Shown one piece after another: positions 15,154 through 22,731 of a stretch of 35,550 nucleotides of DNA (position 1 is the first letter of the stretch; every line of letters starts with the position of its first letter). The translations under genes and the position numbers were made by a program. This DNA is from Acidimicrobiia bacterium. GTDB lineage: Bacteria > Actinomycetota > Acidimicrobiia > IMCC26256 > PALSA-555. The notes below the pieces were generated by a model. It was not told the DNA's origin and ran no database searches. It saw only the letters and a list, made by a program, of their open reading frames with translations. The stretch lies in NCBI GenBank assembly GCA_035948415.1, contig DASZJD010000045.1:1-35550 (forward strand). Reading direction: 5' to 3'.

Positions 15154-15945
15154 TCAGCCGCCGGGGTTCGCGGCCCGCAGGTACGCCGGCCACTCGCCGC
15201 CGCCGTGCACCACGACCTGCTCGCCGGTGATGTACCGGCTCAGCGGCGACGCCAGGAGCAGGCAGACGTCGCCGACGTCGGCCGGCGTCGCCATCCGGCC
15301 CGCGGGCACGGTGGCGCCGACCGCGGCCACGCCGGCGTCGTCGCCGTAGTAGAGGTGCGCGGCCTCGGTCTCGACCAGGCCCACGGTCACGCAGACGACC
15401 CGGACCGCGGGCGCGAACTCGAGGCCGAGGGTCTGGGTCAGGTTGATGAGCCCGGCTTTCGCCGCGCCGTACGCGGCGGTGCCCGGCGAGGGCCGCAGGC
15501 CGCTGACGCTCGAGATGTTCACGATCACGCCGCCCTCGGGCTGGTCCCGCATGACGGCGTAGGCCCGCTGCGCGAAGACGAGCGGGGCCACGAGGTTCAG
15601 CGTGACGATGGCGCTGGTGAACTTCGGGGAGACGGTCGCGGTGTCGGACGGAGGCGCGCCGCCGGCGTTGTTCACGAGCACGTCGAGGCGGCCGAACCGC
15701 TCGGTCGTGAACGCCATCACGGCGTCGATCTGCTCCGGGTCGCGCACGTCGGCGGCGACGAAGGCCGCGGTGCGGCCGCCGGCGGTCGGGAGCGCGTCGG
15801 GCTCGTGCCGACAGCAGATCACGACGTCGGCGCCCGCGGCGAGGAACTGCTCGGTGATGCCCCGCCCGACGCCACGGCAGCCGCCGGTGACGATGACCAC
15901 CGTGCCGGTGAAGTCGAGACCGTCGCGCCGCGAGCCGTCGGTCAC
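15154..15945 (-). CDS. SDR family oxidoreductase
   Basis: A 263-residue short-chain dehydrogenase with TGGCRGVG (20-27), NNAG (92-95), S145, Y159 and K163, so likely active with NAD(P). It starts at GTG 15945 with TACGGT seven bases upstream, a leaderless promoter. It is divergent from the EchA20-like gene. In mycobacteria a SDR pair (Rv3548c/Rv3549c) is also divergent from echA20, so the placement looks conserved and hints at a step in the same pathway. The substrate is unknown. Confidence 0.85.
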   Translation of the reverse strand: MTDGSRRDGLDFTGTVVIVTGGCRGVGRGITEQFLAAGADVVICCRHEPDALPTAGGRTAAFVAADVRDPEQIDAVMAFTTERFGRLDVLVNNAGGAPPSDTATVSPKFTSAIVTLNLVAPLVFAQRAYAVMRDQPEGGVIVNISSVSGLRPSPGTAAYGAAKAGLINLTQTLGLEFAPAVRVVCVTVGLVETEAAHLYYGDDAGVAAVGATVPAGRMATPADVGDVCLLLASPLSRYITGEQVVVHGGGEWPAYLRAANPGG

Positions 15946-15989
15946 GGTCCCGACCGTAGTTGAGGGGGTCTCCGATACGCTCGGGAGCC
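15946..15989. promoter_or_regulatory. 44-bp divergent leaderless promoter pair, SDR / echA20
   Basis: Only 44 bases separate the two GTG starts. The minus -10 box TACGGT (plus 15953-15958) lies seven bases from GTG 15945; the plus -10 box TACGCT (15976-15981) lies eight bases from GTG 15990. The boxes are 17 bp apart, so each promoter's -35 region would overlap the other's -10 box. I find no KstR2-type inverted repeat here. Confidence 0.6.
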
Positions 15990-16769
15990 GTGATCCGCTC
16001 CGAGGTCCGCGACCACGTCGCCGAGGTCGTGATCGACAACCCGCCGGTGAACGCGCTCCCGGTGAAGGGCTGGTTCGAGCTCGCCGACACCATCCGCGCC
16101 CACGGCCGGGATCCCGACGTGCGGGCCCTCATCGTGGCGGCGAACCCCGAGCTGCGGGCGTTCCAGGCCGGCGTCGACATCAAGGAGCTGGCCGCCGACC
16201 CGACGAAGCAGTCGCTGATCGAGGTCAACCGGGGCTGCTGGGAGACCTTCGCCGCCGTCTACGACTGCGAGGTGCCGGTGATCGCGGCCGTGCACGGCTA
16301 CTGCCTCGGCGGGGGCGTGGGCATCGCGGGGAACGCCGACATCGTGGTGGCCGCCGACGACGCCACCTTCGGGCTCCCGGAGGTCGACCGCGGCGCGCTC
16401 GGGGTCGCGACGCACCTGGCCCGGCTCGTGCCGTACCACAAGATGCGGGCCATGTTCCTCACCGGCGCCACCATCTCCGCCGGCGAGCTCCTCGCCTTCG
16501 GGACCGTCGAGCGGGTCGTCCCGCGCGCCGAGCTCCTCGACGCCGCCCGCGAGCTGGCGCAGGTGATCGCGGCGAAGAGCCCGCTCGTCATCCGGGCGGC
16601 CAAGGAATCGCTGAACGCGATCGACCCGGTCGACGTGAAGCGCTCCTACCGGTTCGAGCAGGGGTTCACCTTCGAGGTGAACCTCTGGGGCGACTCCGAC
16701 GAGCTGCGGCAGGCGTTCGTCGAGAAGCGCGACGCCGACGTGGGCGACGCCGGGGACACGCGGTCGTGA
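15990..16769 (+). CDS. echA20: Crotonase-family ring hydrolase, EchA20-like (canonical copy)
   Basis: A 259-residue crotonase-fold protein close to my recollection of mycobacterial EchA20 (Rv3550): PPVNALPVKGWFELAD, AFQAGVDIKEL, NRGCWETFAAVYDCEVPVIAAVHGYC, DDATFGLPEVDRGALG, RAAKESLN and SYRFEQGFTFEVNL. EchA20 hydrolyses ring D of HIEC-CoA in steroid breakdown. The start GTG 15990 is set by the leaderless promoter TACGCT eight bases upstream. Its stop overlaps the GTG of the DUF35 gene, so an operon of echA20, DUF35 and a thiolase-fold gene is formed. In mycobacteria echA20 precedes ipdA instead; here another copy does. Confidence 0.82.
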   Translation: MIRSEVRDHVAEVVIDNPPVNALPVKGWFELADTIRAHGRDPDVRALIVAANPELRAFQAGVDIKELAADPTKQSLIEVNRGCWETFAAVYDCEVPVIAAVHGYCLGGGVGIAGNADIVVAADDATFGLPEVDRGALGVATHLARLVPYHKMRAMFLTGATISAGELLAFGTVERVVPRAELLDAARELAQVIAAKSPLVIRAAKESLNAIDPVDVKRSYRFEQGFTFEVNLWGDSDELRQAFVEKRDADVGDAGDTRS

Positions 16770-17203
16770 AGCCGCGCGTCCCGGTCGTCGACGGGCTGTT
16801 CACCGACGGCGACGGCGGGCCGCGCCTGCTCGGCGGCCGGTGCCCGCGCTGCGGGGCCTGGTTCTTCCCGAAGCAGTGGTCGTTCTGTCGGAACCCCCAC
16901 TGCGACGGCGGCCCGCTCGACGACGCGCCGCTGTCCGCGCGCGGCCGGCTGTGGTCGTGGACCGACAACCGGTACGCACCGCCGCCGCCCTACCCGGCGC
17001 GAGAGCCGTTCGAGCCGTACGGCGTCGCCGCGGTCGAGCTCGACGCCGAGCGCATGCTCGTGCTCGGCCAGCTGGCCGCCGGCACCGACGTCGCCACCCT
17101 CAGCGTCGGCCAGGCGATGGAGCTGGTCGTGGAGCCGCTGTTCGAGGACGAGGAGTCGGTGCGGACGGTCTGGAAGTGGCGCCCCGAGGGGTCGACCCGA
17201 TGA
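16766..17203 (+). CDS. Zn-ribbon OB-fold protein (DUF35 family)
   Basis: A 145-residue DUF35 protein: an N-terminal rubredoxin-like zinc ribbon (C26, C29, C41, C46) and a C-terminal OB fold including RLWSWTDNRYAPPPPYPAREPF and YGVAAVELD. DUF35 proteins bind thiolase-fold partners and help with acyl-CoA; in steroid degradation the DUF35 domain of ChsH2 forms the aldolase with Ltp2. Here it lies between echA20 and a thiolase-fold gene, with stop/start overlaps on both sides (GTGA and ATGA), so a 1:1 complex with the next product is likely. Confidence 0.85.
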   Translation: MKPRVPVVDGLFTDGDGGPRLLGGRCPRCGAWFFPKQWSFCRNPHCDGGPLDDAPLSARGRLWSWTDNRYAPPPPYPAREPFEPYGVAAVELDAERMLVLGQLAAGTDVATLSVGQAMELVVEPLFEDEESVRTVWKWRPEGSTR

Positions 17204-18390
17204 GCGACGTGCGGATCCTCGGCGTCGGCATGCACCCGTGGGGGAAGTGGGGCCGCAGCTTCGCCGAGTACGGCGTCGTCGCGGCCCGGGCCGCGCTCGC
17301 CGACGCCGGCCTGGTGCCCGCCGACGTGCAGTACCTCGCCGCCGGCACGACGATGCGCAACGGCTACCCCGGCTACGTCGCCGGCTCCACGCTGGCCCAG
17401 GCGCTCGGCTGGTCGGGGATCCCGGTGTCGTCGAGCTACGCCGCCTGCGCGTCGGGCGCGGTGGCGCTCGACGCCGCCCGGGCCCGTCTCCTCGCCGGGA
17501 AGGCCGACGTCGCCCTCGTCGTCGGCGCCGACACCGCGCCGAAGGGCTTCTTCGGCCCGCTGCCGGGGGAGCGTCCCGAGGACCCGGACTGGCTGCGCTT
17601 CCGCCTGCTCGGCGCCACGAACCCCACGTACTTCGGGCTCTACGCCCGTCGGCGCATGGAGCGGTACGGGGCGACGCCGAAGGACTTCGCGGCAGTGAAG
17701 GTGAAGAACAGCCGCCACGGCGCCTCGAACCCGAACGCCCGCTACCGCAAGGTGTTCACCGAGGACGAGATCGCCGAGTCGCCGGTCGTCGCCGACCCGC
17801 TGCGGCTCGTCGACATCTGCGCCACGAGCGACGGCGCCGCCGCGGTGGTGCTGGCCAGCCCGGACTTCGCCGCCCGGCGCGACGAGCAAGCCCGCCAGCT
17901 CGCGGTGACGGCGGTGTCGACGGTCACGCCGACGTACCCGAACACCGCCCTCGACCTGCCCGACATCGCCACCGACTCCGGGGTCGGCGCGCCGCCACCG
18001 CCGCGACCGTTCCGGGACTCGATCGCGCACGCCGCCTACGAGGAGGCCGGCGTGGCGCCGGACGACCTGAGCTGCGCCGAGGTGTACGACCTGTCGACCG
18101 CGCTCGAGCTCGACTGGTACGAGAACATCGGGCTGTGCGGGCCCGGCGAGGCCGAGGCGCTCCTCCACGCCGGCGCCACCACCCTCGGCGGCCGGGTGCC
18201 GGTGAACCCGAGCGGCGGCCTGGCGTGCTTCGGCGAGGCCATCCCGGCGCAGGCGCTGGCCCAGGTGTGCGAGCTGGCGACCCAGCTGCGCGGCGAGGCG
18301 GGGGAGCGGCAGGTCGACGGCGCCCGCGTCGGGCTGGCGATCAACCAGGGCCTGTTCGGCCACGGCTCCTGCGTGATCGTGACGCGGTGA
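17200..18390 (+). CDS. Thiolase-fold lipid-transfer protein (Ltp-like), His motif absent
   Basis: A 396-residue SCP-x/Ltp type thiolase-fold protein. The nucleophile position keeps Cys (C83 in SYAACASGAVAL), but the thiolase histidine motif GHP is replaced: NPSGGLACFGEAIPAQ has Glu at that place, and no HNEAF is visible. Ltp2, a steroid side-chain retro-aldolase, shows a similar GE in place of GHP by my recollection. A Claisen condensation or thiolysis is therefore doubtful, and a retro-aldol or acyl-transfer role with the DUF35 partner is more likely. It is the last gene of the echA20 operon and meets the luciferase-like gene tail to tail. Confidence 0.8.
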   Translation: MSDVRILGVGMHPWGKWGRSFAEYGVVAARAALADAGLVPADVQYLAAGTTMRNGYPGYVAGSTLAQALGWSGIPVSSSYAACASGAVALDAARARLLAGKADVALVVGADTAPKGFFGPLPGERPEDPDWLRFRLLGATNPTYFGLYARRRMERYGATPKDFAAVKVKNSRHGASNPNARYRKVFTEDEIAESPVVADPLRLVDICATSDGAAAVVLASPDFAARRDEQARQLAVTAVSTVTPTYPNTALDLPDIATDSGVGAPPPPRPFRDSIAHAAYEEAGVAPDDLSCAEVYDLSTALELDWYENIGLCGPGEAEALLHAGATTLGGRVPVNPSGGLACFGEAIPAQALAQVCELATQLRGEAGERQVDGARVGLAINQGLFGHGSCVIVTR

Positions 18391-18391
18391 C

Positions 18392-19255
18392 TCAGCCGAG
18401 CGGGCCGATGAGGGTGGTGGCCAGCTCGTCGAACGCCCGCCGGTAGGCGTCCGGCTCGGTCTCCCAGACCGCCACGACCCATCGGGAGACGCCGAGGTCG
18501 GCGTACTGGGCGACGCGCTCGGGCCTCGTCCCGCCGCTGTAGGTGAGCTCGATCGCGTCCGGGTCCCGCCCGGCGTCACGGGCCGCGCCGCGCATCTGCT
18601 CGAGGCGCGCCGAGAAGTCGTCCGGGCGGAGACCGATCGGGAAGTAGCCGTCGCCAAGGCGCCCCGCCCGCCGGGCCGCGGCGCCGCTGTGGCCACCGAC
18701 GAGGATGGGCACGCCGCCGGCCTGGGCCGGCTTCGGGTTGCACTTGGCCCGGTCGAAGTGGGTGAAGACGCCGTGGTACGTCGGCTCGGGCTCTCGCCAG
18801 AGGACGCGCATCGCCTCGATGTACTCGTCGGTGCGCGCGCCGCGGTCGTCGAAGCTCGTACCGACCGCCTCCGCCTCCTCGCGCAGCCAGCCGACGCCGA
18901 CGCCGAGGCGCAGACGTCCCCCCGAGAGCCGGTCGACGGTCGCGCACTCCTTCGCGCAGACGACCGGGCTGCGCTGCGGGAGGATCAGCACCCCGGTGCC
19001 GAGCCGGAGCGTGCGCGTCACCCCGGCCAGGAAGGCGAGGAGCCCGAGCGGGTCGGGCACGTCGTCGTCCTCGATCCCGATGCGCCCCTCGGGGTTGTAC
19101 GGGTACCGCGACGTGTACCCGGCGGGGATCACCGCGTGCTCGAACACCCACAGCGATTCGAACCCGGCGTCCTCGGCCGCCCGCGCGTACGCCGCCACTG
19201 CGTCCGGGGACGACAGGAACCCGTCCTGGCACGGCGGCATGACCCCGAAGCGCAC
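18392..19255 (-). CDS. LLM-class F420-type oxidoreductase
   Basis: A TIM-barrel luciferase-like monooxygenase family protein of 287 residues. The core shows MRFGVMPP at the start, ESLWVFEHAVIP, RLGTGVLILPQRSPVVCAKE, LSGGRLRLGVGVGW and VPILVGGHSGAAARRAG, typical of the F420-dependent group (TIGR03619-like). I choose GTG 19255 because the family begins MRFGV and TAGCGT lies eight bases upstream; GTG 19300 would add a 15-residue Ala/Pro-rich tail. It likely performs a hydride transfer with F420 or FMN on an unknown substrate. Confidence 0.82.
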   Translation of the reverse strand: MRFGVMPPCQDGFLSSPDAVAAYARAAEDAGFESLWVFEHAVIPAGYTSRYPYNPEGRIGIEDDDVPDPLGLLAFLAGVTRTLRLGTGVLILPQRSPVVCAKECATVDRLSGGRLRLGVGVGWLREEAEAVGTSFDDRGARTDEYIEAMRVLWREPEPTYHGVFTHFDRAKCNPKPAQAGGVPILVGGHSGAAARRAGRLGDGYFPIGLRPDDFSARLEQMRGAARDAGRDPDAIELTYSGGTRPERVAQYADLGVSRWVVAVWETEPDAYRRAFDELATTLIGPLG

Positions 19256-19316
19256 GGGCGCCGACGCTACCGGCCATGGCTGGGCCGGCGCGCCGGCCAC
19301 TCGCTACCGTCCGGGG
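19256..19316. promoter_or_regulatory. Divergent leaderless promoters, LLM / flippase-like gene
   Basis: Minus strand: TAGCGT (plus 19264-19269), eight bases before GTG 19255. Plus strand: TACCGT (19305-19310), six bases before GTG 19317. Both fit -10 boxes of leaderless transcripts; no Shine-Dalgarno is present for either gene. Confidence 0.55.
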
Positions 19317-20345
19317 GTGGGCGTCGACGCCGTCGCGGCCGTACCCGGGCGGGGACGGATCGTCCGCCGCGCCGTCCTGCTCGTCGGCGCGCTCGTCGCC
19401 CTCTACCTGTTCATCCCGACGCTCGGCCAGGTGCTGTCGGCGTGGCCCCGGCTGGCCCACCTGAACCTGCTCTGGCTCGCGGTCGCGGTCGGCGCCGAGG
19501 CCGGGAGCTTCGTGTGCGTGTGGTGGCTGCTCGCGTTGGCGCTGCGCGCCTCCTCGTGGTTCGCGATCGCCACCTCGCAGCTGGCCGGCAACGCGCTGAG
19601 CCGCGCCGTGCCGGCGGGCGCGGCCGCCGGCGCCGCCCTCCAGTACCGGATGCTCGCCGCGTCGGGCATCGACGCCACCGCCGCCGGTTCGGCGCTGACC
19701 GCGGTCACCCTCATGCAGCTGGCCACGCTGGCGGCGATCCCGGTGCTCGGCCTGCTCCTCTCGCTGACGGGCCGGCCACTGAACCACGGCCTCCAAGCGG
19801 CGGCGTGGGTCGGCCTCGGCGCCTTCGTCGCCCTGGTGGTCGTCGGCGCGGTGCTGTCCAGCTCGGACCGGGCGGTGGCGTGGATCGGTGCTGCGATCCA
19901 GTGGGTGCGCAACCGCGCCCGCCGGCGCCACCCGCCGCTCACCGGCCTGCCGGACGAGCTGCTCGCCGAGCGCGACATGGTCCGGCGGGCCCTCGGCCGG
20001 CGCTGGGGCTCGGCGCTGCTGGCCTCGGTCGGCAAGTGGGCCTTCGACTACTTCGCGCTGCTGGCGTGCCTCGCCGCGGTCGGCGCGCAGCCCGACCCCG
20101 GGCTGGTGCTCCTGGCGTACGCGGCCGGCGCGGTGCTCGTCATGATCCCGATCACGCCGGGCGGCCTCGGCTTCGTGGAGGCGGGCCTCACCGGGGTGCT
20201 GACCATCGCCGGCGTCGCGCCGGGCGACGCCGTCCTCGCCACCCTGGCCTACCGCATGGTGTCGTTCTGGCTGCCGCTGCCGACCGGGCTCGGCGCCTAC
20301 GCCGTGTTCCGGCACCGGATCCGCCGGCCGCTGCCGGCGGCGTGA
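19317..20345 (+). CDS. Lysylphosphatidylglycerol synthase-TM / YbhN-like membrane protein
   Basis: A 342-residue membrane protein of the LPG_synthase_TM (UPF0104, YbhN) family, with about eight hydrophobic segments starting at AVLLVGALVALYLFI. Family landmarks are SQLAGNALSRAVPAGAAAGAALQYRML in the first half and IPITPGGLGFVEAGLTGVL with AYRMVSFWLPLPTGLGAY near the end. Such proteins are thought to move or flip lipids across the membrane; the synthase domain of MprF is absent. GTG 19317 is chosen because of TACCGT six bases upstream. It converges with rpiA; a short palindrome CGAGGCCTCG at 20364-20373 lies between the two stops and might help termination. Confidence 0.82.
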   Translation: MGVDAVAAVPGRGRIVRRAVLLVGALVALYLFIPTLGQVLSAWPRLAHLNLLWLAVAVGAEAGSFVCVWWLLALALRASSWFAIATSQLAGNALSRAVPAGAAAGAALQYRMLAASGIDATAAGSALTAVTLMQLATLAAIPVLGLLLSLTGRPLNHGLQAAAWVGLGAFVALVVVGAVLSSSDRAVAWIGAAIQWVRNRARRRHPPLTGLPDELLAERDMVRRALGRRWGSALLASVGKWAFDYFALLACLAAVGAQPDPGLVLLAYAAGAVLVMIPITPGGLGFVEAGLTGVLTIAGVAPGDAVLATLAYRMVSFWLPLPTGLGAYAVFRHRIRRPLPAA

Positions 20346-20391
20346 ACCCGACCGGCTGAACCTCGAGGCCTCGGGATCGACGGCGCCGGCC

Positions 20392-21081
20392 TCATCGCAG
20401 CCACCGGACGCCGGCGGGGCCGGCGACGACGACCGCGCTCGTCAGCCCGAGGAAGAGGCCGTGGGCGACGACGCCGGCCCGGGCGGCCAGCTCGCCCGCG
20501 AGCCCGAACGGGTCGTCGATGGGCCCGAACGAGGCGTCGAGGACGAGGTTGCCCTGGTCGGTCCGGAAGGGCTCGCCGTCCGACGCGGTGCGCACCGTCA
20601 CCACAGCGCCCAGCGACTCGAGGAAGCGCGCCTGCGACGCCCAGCCGAGCTCGAGCACCTCGAGGGGGACCGGCCGCCGGGTGCCGAGCCGCGGGGAGAG
20701 CTTCGTCTCGTCGACGACGATGAGCTCGCGTCGGCTCGCCTGGGCGACGATCTTCTCGCGCAGGTGCGCGCCGCCGCCGCCCTTGATGAGGTTCAGGTCC
20801 GGGTCGACCTCGTCGGCGCCGTCGATGGTCAGGTCGAGCTCGCGGGGGAGCTCGGCGGGGAGCAGCGGGATCCCGAGCTGCTCGGCCTCGCGCTGGGTCT
20901 CCTCCGAGGTCGCGAAGCCGACGAGGTCGCGCAGCGTGCCGTCGGCCAGCCGCGCCCCGACCCGACGGGTGGCGAAGATGGCGGTGCTGCCGGTCCCGAG
21001 GCCCACCGCCATGCCGGACTGCACCTCGTCGGCCGCGGTCTCCGCAGCCTGGCGCTTCCAGCCCGCCTGCGGGTCGGTCAC
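20392..21081 (-). CDS. rpiA: Ribose-5-phosphate isomerase A
   Basis: A 229-residue RpiA, converting ribose 5-phosphate and ribulose 5-phosphate in the pentose phosphate pathway. Motifs are GLGTGSTA (27-34), TIDGADEVD (86-94), KGGGGAHLREK (100-110, including the catalytic glutamate) and VVDETKLSPRLG. Length is normal. The start is GTG 21081 (VTDPQAGWKRQAAE), with TAGGGT seven bases upstream; the longer open frame upstream runs into the divergent gene. It is a housekeeping gene among catabolic ones, with no obvious link to them. Confidence 0.92.
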   Translation of the reverse strand: MTDPQAGWKRQAAETAADEVQSGMAVGLGTGSTAIFATRRVGARLADGTLRDLVGFATSEETQREAEQLGIPLLPAELPRELDLTIDGADEVDPDLNLIKGGGGAHLREKIVAQASRRELIVVDETKLSPRLGTRRPVPLEVLELGWASQARFLESLGAVVTVRTASDGEPFRTDQGNLVLDASFGPIDDPFGLAGELAARAGVVAHGLFLGLTSAVVVAGPAGVRWLR

Positions 21082-21124
21082 GCCGGCGACCCTAGTGGGA
21101 CCTCCCGGGTACTGTCCGCGGCGG
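21082..21124. promoter_or_regulatory. Divergent leaderless promoters, rpiA / echA20-like ipd operon
   Basis: Minus strand: TAGGGT (plus 21089-21094), seven bases before the rpiA GTG. Plus strand: TACTGT (21110-21115), nine bases before ATG 21125. This is the only promoter I can see for the eight-gene run echA20-like, ipdA, ipdB, ipdC and onward. Confidence 0.5.
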
Positions 21125-21871
21125 ATGGGTATCCGGATTGAGCGGGTCGTCGACCACGTGGCCGAGGTGGTGCTCGACGTCCCGCCGGTGAACGCGCTCG
21201 GTGGCGCGGACTTCCACGAGCTGGCCCGGGTCGTCACCGGGCTCGGTCGCGACGCGTCGGTGCGGGCGTTGCTGCTGCGCTCGGCGGTCGAGCGCGGCTT
21301 CGCCGCCGGCGTCGACGTGCGCGAGCTGACCGACGGCGGGCCCCAGGCCGTGGTGGCGGTGACGCGCGGGTGCGCGGCGGCCTACGGCGCCGTCGACGAG
21401 TGCGACGTCCCCGTGGTCGCGGCCGTCCACGGCTTCTGCCTCGCCACCGGCGTCGGCCTCGTCGGCGGCGCCGACGTGATCGTGGCCGCCGAGGACGCCA
21501 CCTTCGGGCTGCCGGAGGTCGACGCCGGCGGCCTCGGGACCGTCACGCAGCTGTCTCGCCTCGTCCCGGAGAAGAAGGCCCGGTGGCTCGCCTACTCCGG
21601 CGCCCGGGTCGGCGCCGCCGACCTGCGGTGTTGGGGCGCCGTCGAGCGGGTCGTCGCCCGGGCGCAGCTGCTCGACGAGGCGCGCGCCGCCGCCGCGGCG
21701 CTGGCGGCGAAGCACCCGCGCACCCTCCGAGCGGCCCGCGCCTCGCTGCACGCCATCGACCCCGTCGACGCCCGCCGCTCCTTCCGGCGCGAGATGGGCC
21801 GGATCTTCGAGCTGAACCTCACCGCGGCGCCCGGCCCGGCCCGGTCCGCGCTGCTCTCGGCGCGTCGATGA
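21125..21871 (+). CDS. Divergent EchA20-like crotonase heading the ipdABC operon
   Basis: A 248-residue crotonase-family protein, the same length as mycobacterial EchA20 (about 247) and in the same place, directly before ipdA. It shares VDHVAEVVLDVPPVNAL, GFAAGVDVREL, RGCAAAYGAVDECDVPVVAAVHGFC, DATFGLPEVD and the ending HAIDPVDARRSFRRE. It differs from EchA20 and from the copy at 15990 at several conserved points: TRGC for NRGC, GGLG for GALG, RRSFRREMGRIFE for SYR-x-EQGFTFE. It may be a paralogue with another substrate or a partner subunit. ATG 21125 is taken as start; the stop overlaps ipdA's ATG. Confidence 0.82.
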   Translation: MGIRIERVVDHVAEVVLDVPPVNALGGADFHELARVVTGLGRDASVRALLLRSAVERGFAAGVDVRELTDGGPQAVVAVTRGCAAAYGAVDECDVPVVAAVHGFCLATGVGLVGGADVIVAAEDATFGLPEVDAGGLGTVTQLSRLVPEKKARWLAYSGARVGAADLRCWGAVERVVARAQLLDEARAAAAALAAKHPRTLRAARASLHAIDPVDARRSFRREMGRIFELNLTAAPGPARSALLSARR

Positions 21872-22731
21872 GCGCGGACAAGCGCCTCACCGAGGAGGAC
21901 GTCGTCGCCGAGCTGCGCGACGGGATGACGATCGGGATCGGCGGGTGGGGCTCGCGCCGCAAGCCGATGTCGATCGTGCGGGCCATCCTCCGCTCCGGGC
22001 TCTCCGATCTCACCGTCGTCAGCTACGGCGGGCCCGACGTCGGCATGCTCTGCGCCGCCGGCAAGGCCCGCAAGGTCGTGTACGGCTTCGTGTCCCTCGA
22101 CTCGATCCCACTCGAGCCGCATTTCCGGGCCGCGCGCCAGGGCGGCACCATCGAGGCGATGGAGCTCGACGAGGGGATGCTCCAGTGGGGCCTGCGCGCG
22201 GCGGCGATGCGGGTCTCGTTCCTGCCCTGCCGGGCCGGGCTCGGGTCGGCGATCCTCGAGATCAACCCCGACCTGCGCACGATCGTGTCGCCCTACGGGG
22301 GCGAGGAGCTGGTCGCCATGCCCGCCCTCCCGCTCGACGTCGCGCTGCTCCACGCCAACCGGGCCGACCGTCGCGGCAACGCCCAGTACCTGGGGCCGGA
22401 CTGGTACTTCGACGACGTGTTCGCCATGGCCGCACAGCGGACCTTCGTGTCGTGCGAGCGCGTCGTCGAGCCGGGGGCGATGCTCGCCGAGGGATCCGAG
22501 CAGACGATCAAGGTGAGCCGCCTGTGGACCGACGGCGTCGTCGAGGCGCCCTTCGGCGCCCACTTCACCCACTGCGTCCCCGACTACCCGCGGGACGAGG
22601 CGGTCCAGCGCGACTACGCGGCGTCGGCCGCGGACGCAGCGGCCTGGTCGGGGTTCCGCGCCCGGTGGGTCGACCTCCCGGAGGCCGACTACCGGCGTCT
22701 CGCCGAGGCGTCCCTGGACCGCGTGTCGTGA
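21868..22731 (+). CDS. ipdA: IpdA, alpha subunit of COCHEA-CoA hydrolase
   Basis: A 287-residue class I CoA-transferase fold subunit. DGMTIGIGGWGSRRKPM, VRAILRSGLSDLTVVSYGGPD, YGFVSLDS and VEAPFGAHFTHCVPDYPRDE match my recollection of mycobacterial IpdA (Rv3551). IpdA and IpdB form a heteromer that, despite its CoA-transferase fold, hydrolytically opens the last steroid ring (COCHEA-CoA) rather than moving CoA. The ATG overlaps the stop of the crotonase gene by four bases and its own stop overlaps ipdB (GTGA), so subunits are coupled. Confidence 0.9.
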   Translation: MSADKRLTEEDVVAELRDGMTIGIGGWGSRRKPMSIVRAILRSGLSDLTVVSYGGPDVGMLCAAGKARKVVYGFVSLDSIPLEPHFRAARQGGTIEAMELDEGMLQWGLRAAAMRVSFLPCRAGLGSAILEINPDLRTIVSPYGGEELVAMPALPLDVALLHANRADRRGNAQYLGPDWYFDDVFAMAAQRTFVSCERVVEPGAMLAEGSEQTIKVSRLWTDGVVEAPFGAHFTHCVPDYPRDEAVQRDYAASAADAAAWSGFRARWVDLPEADYRRLAEASLDRVS

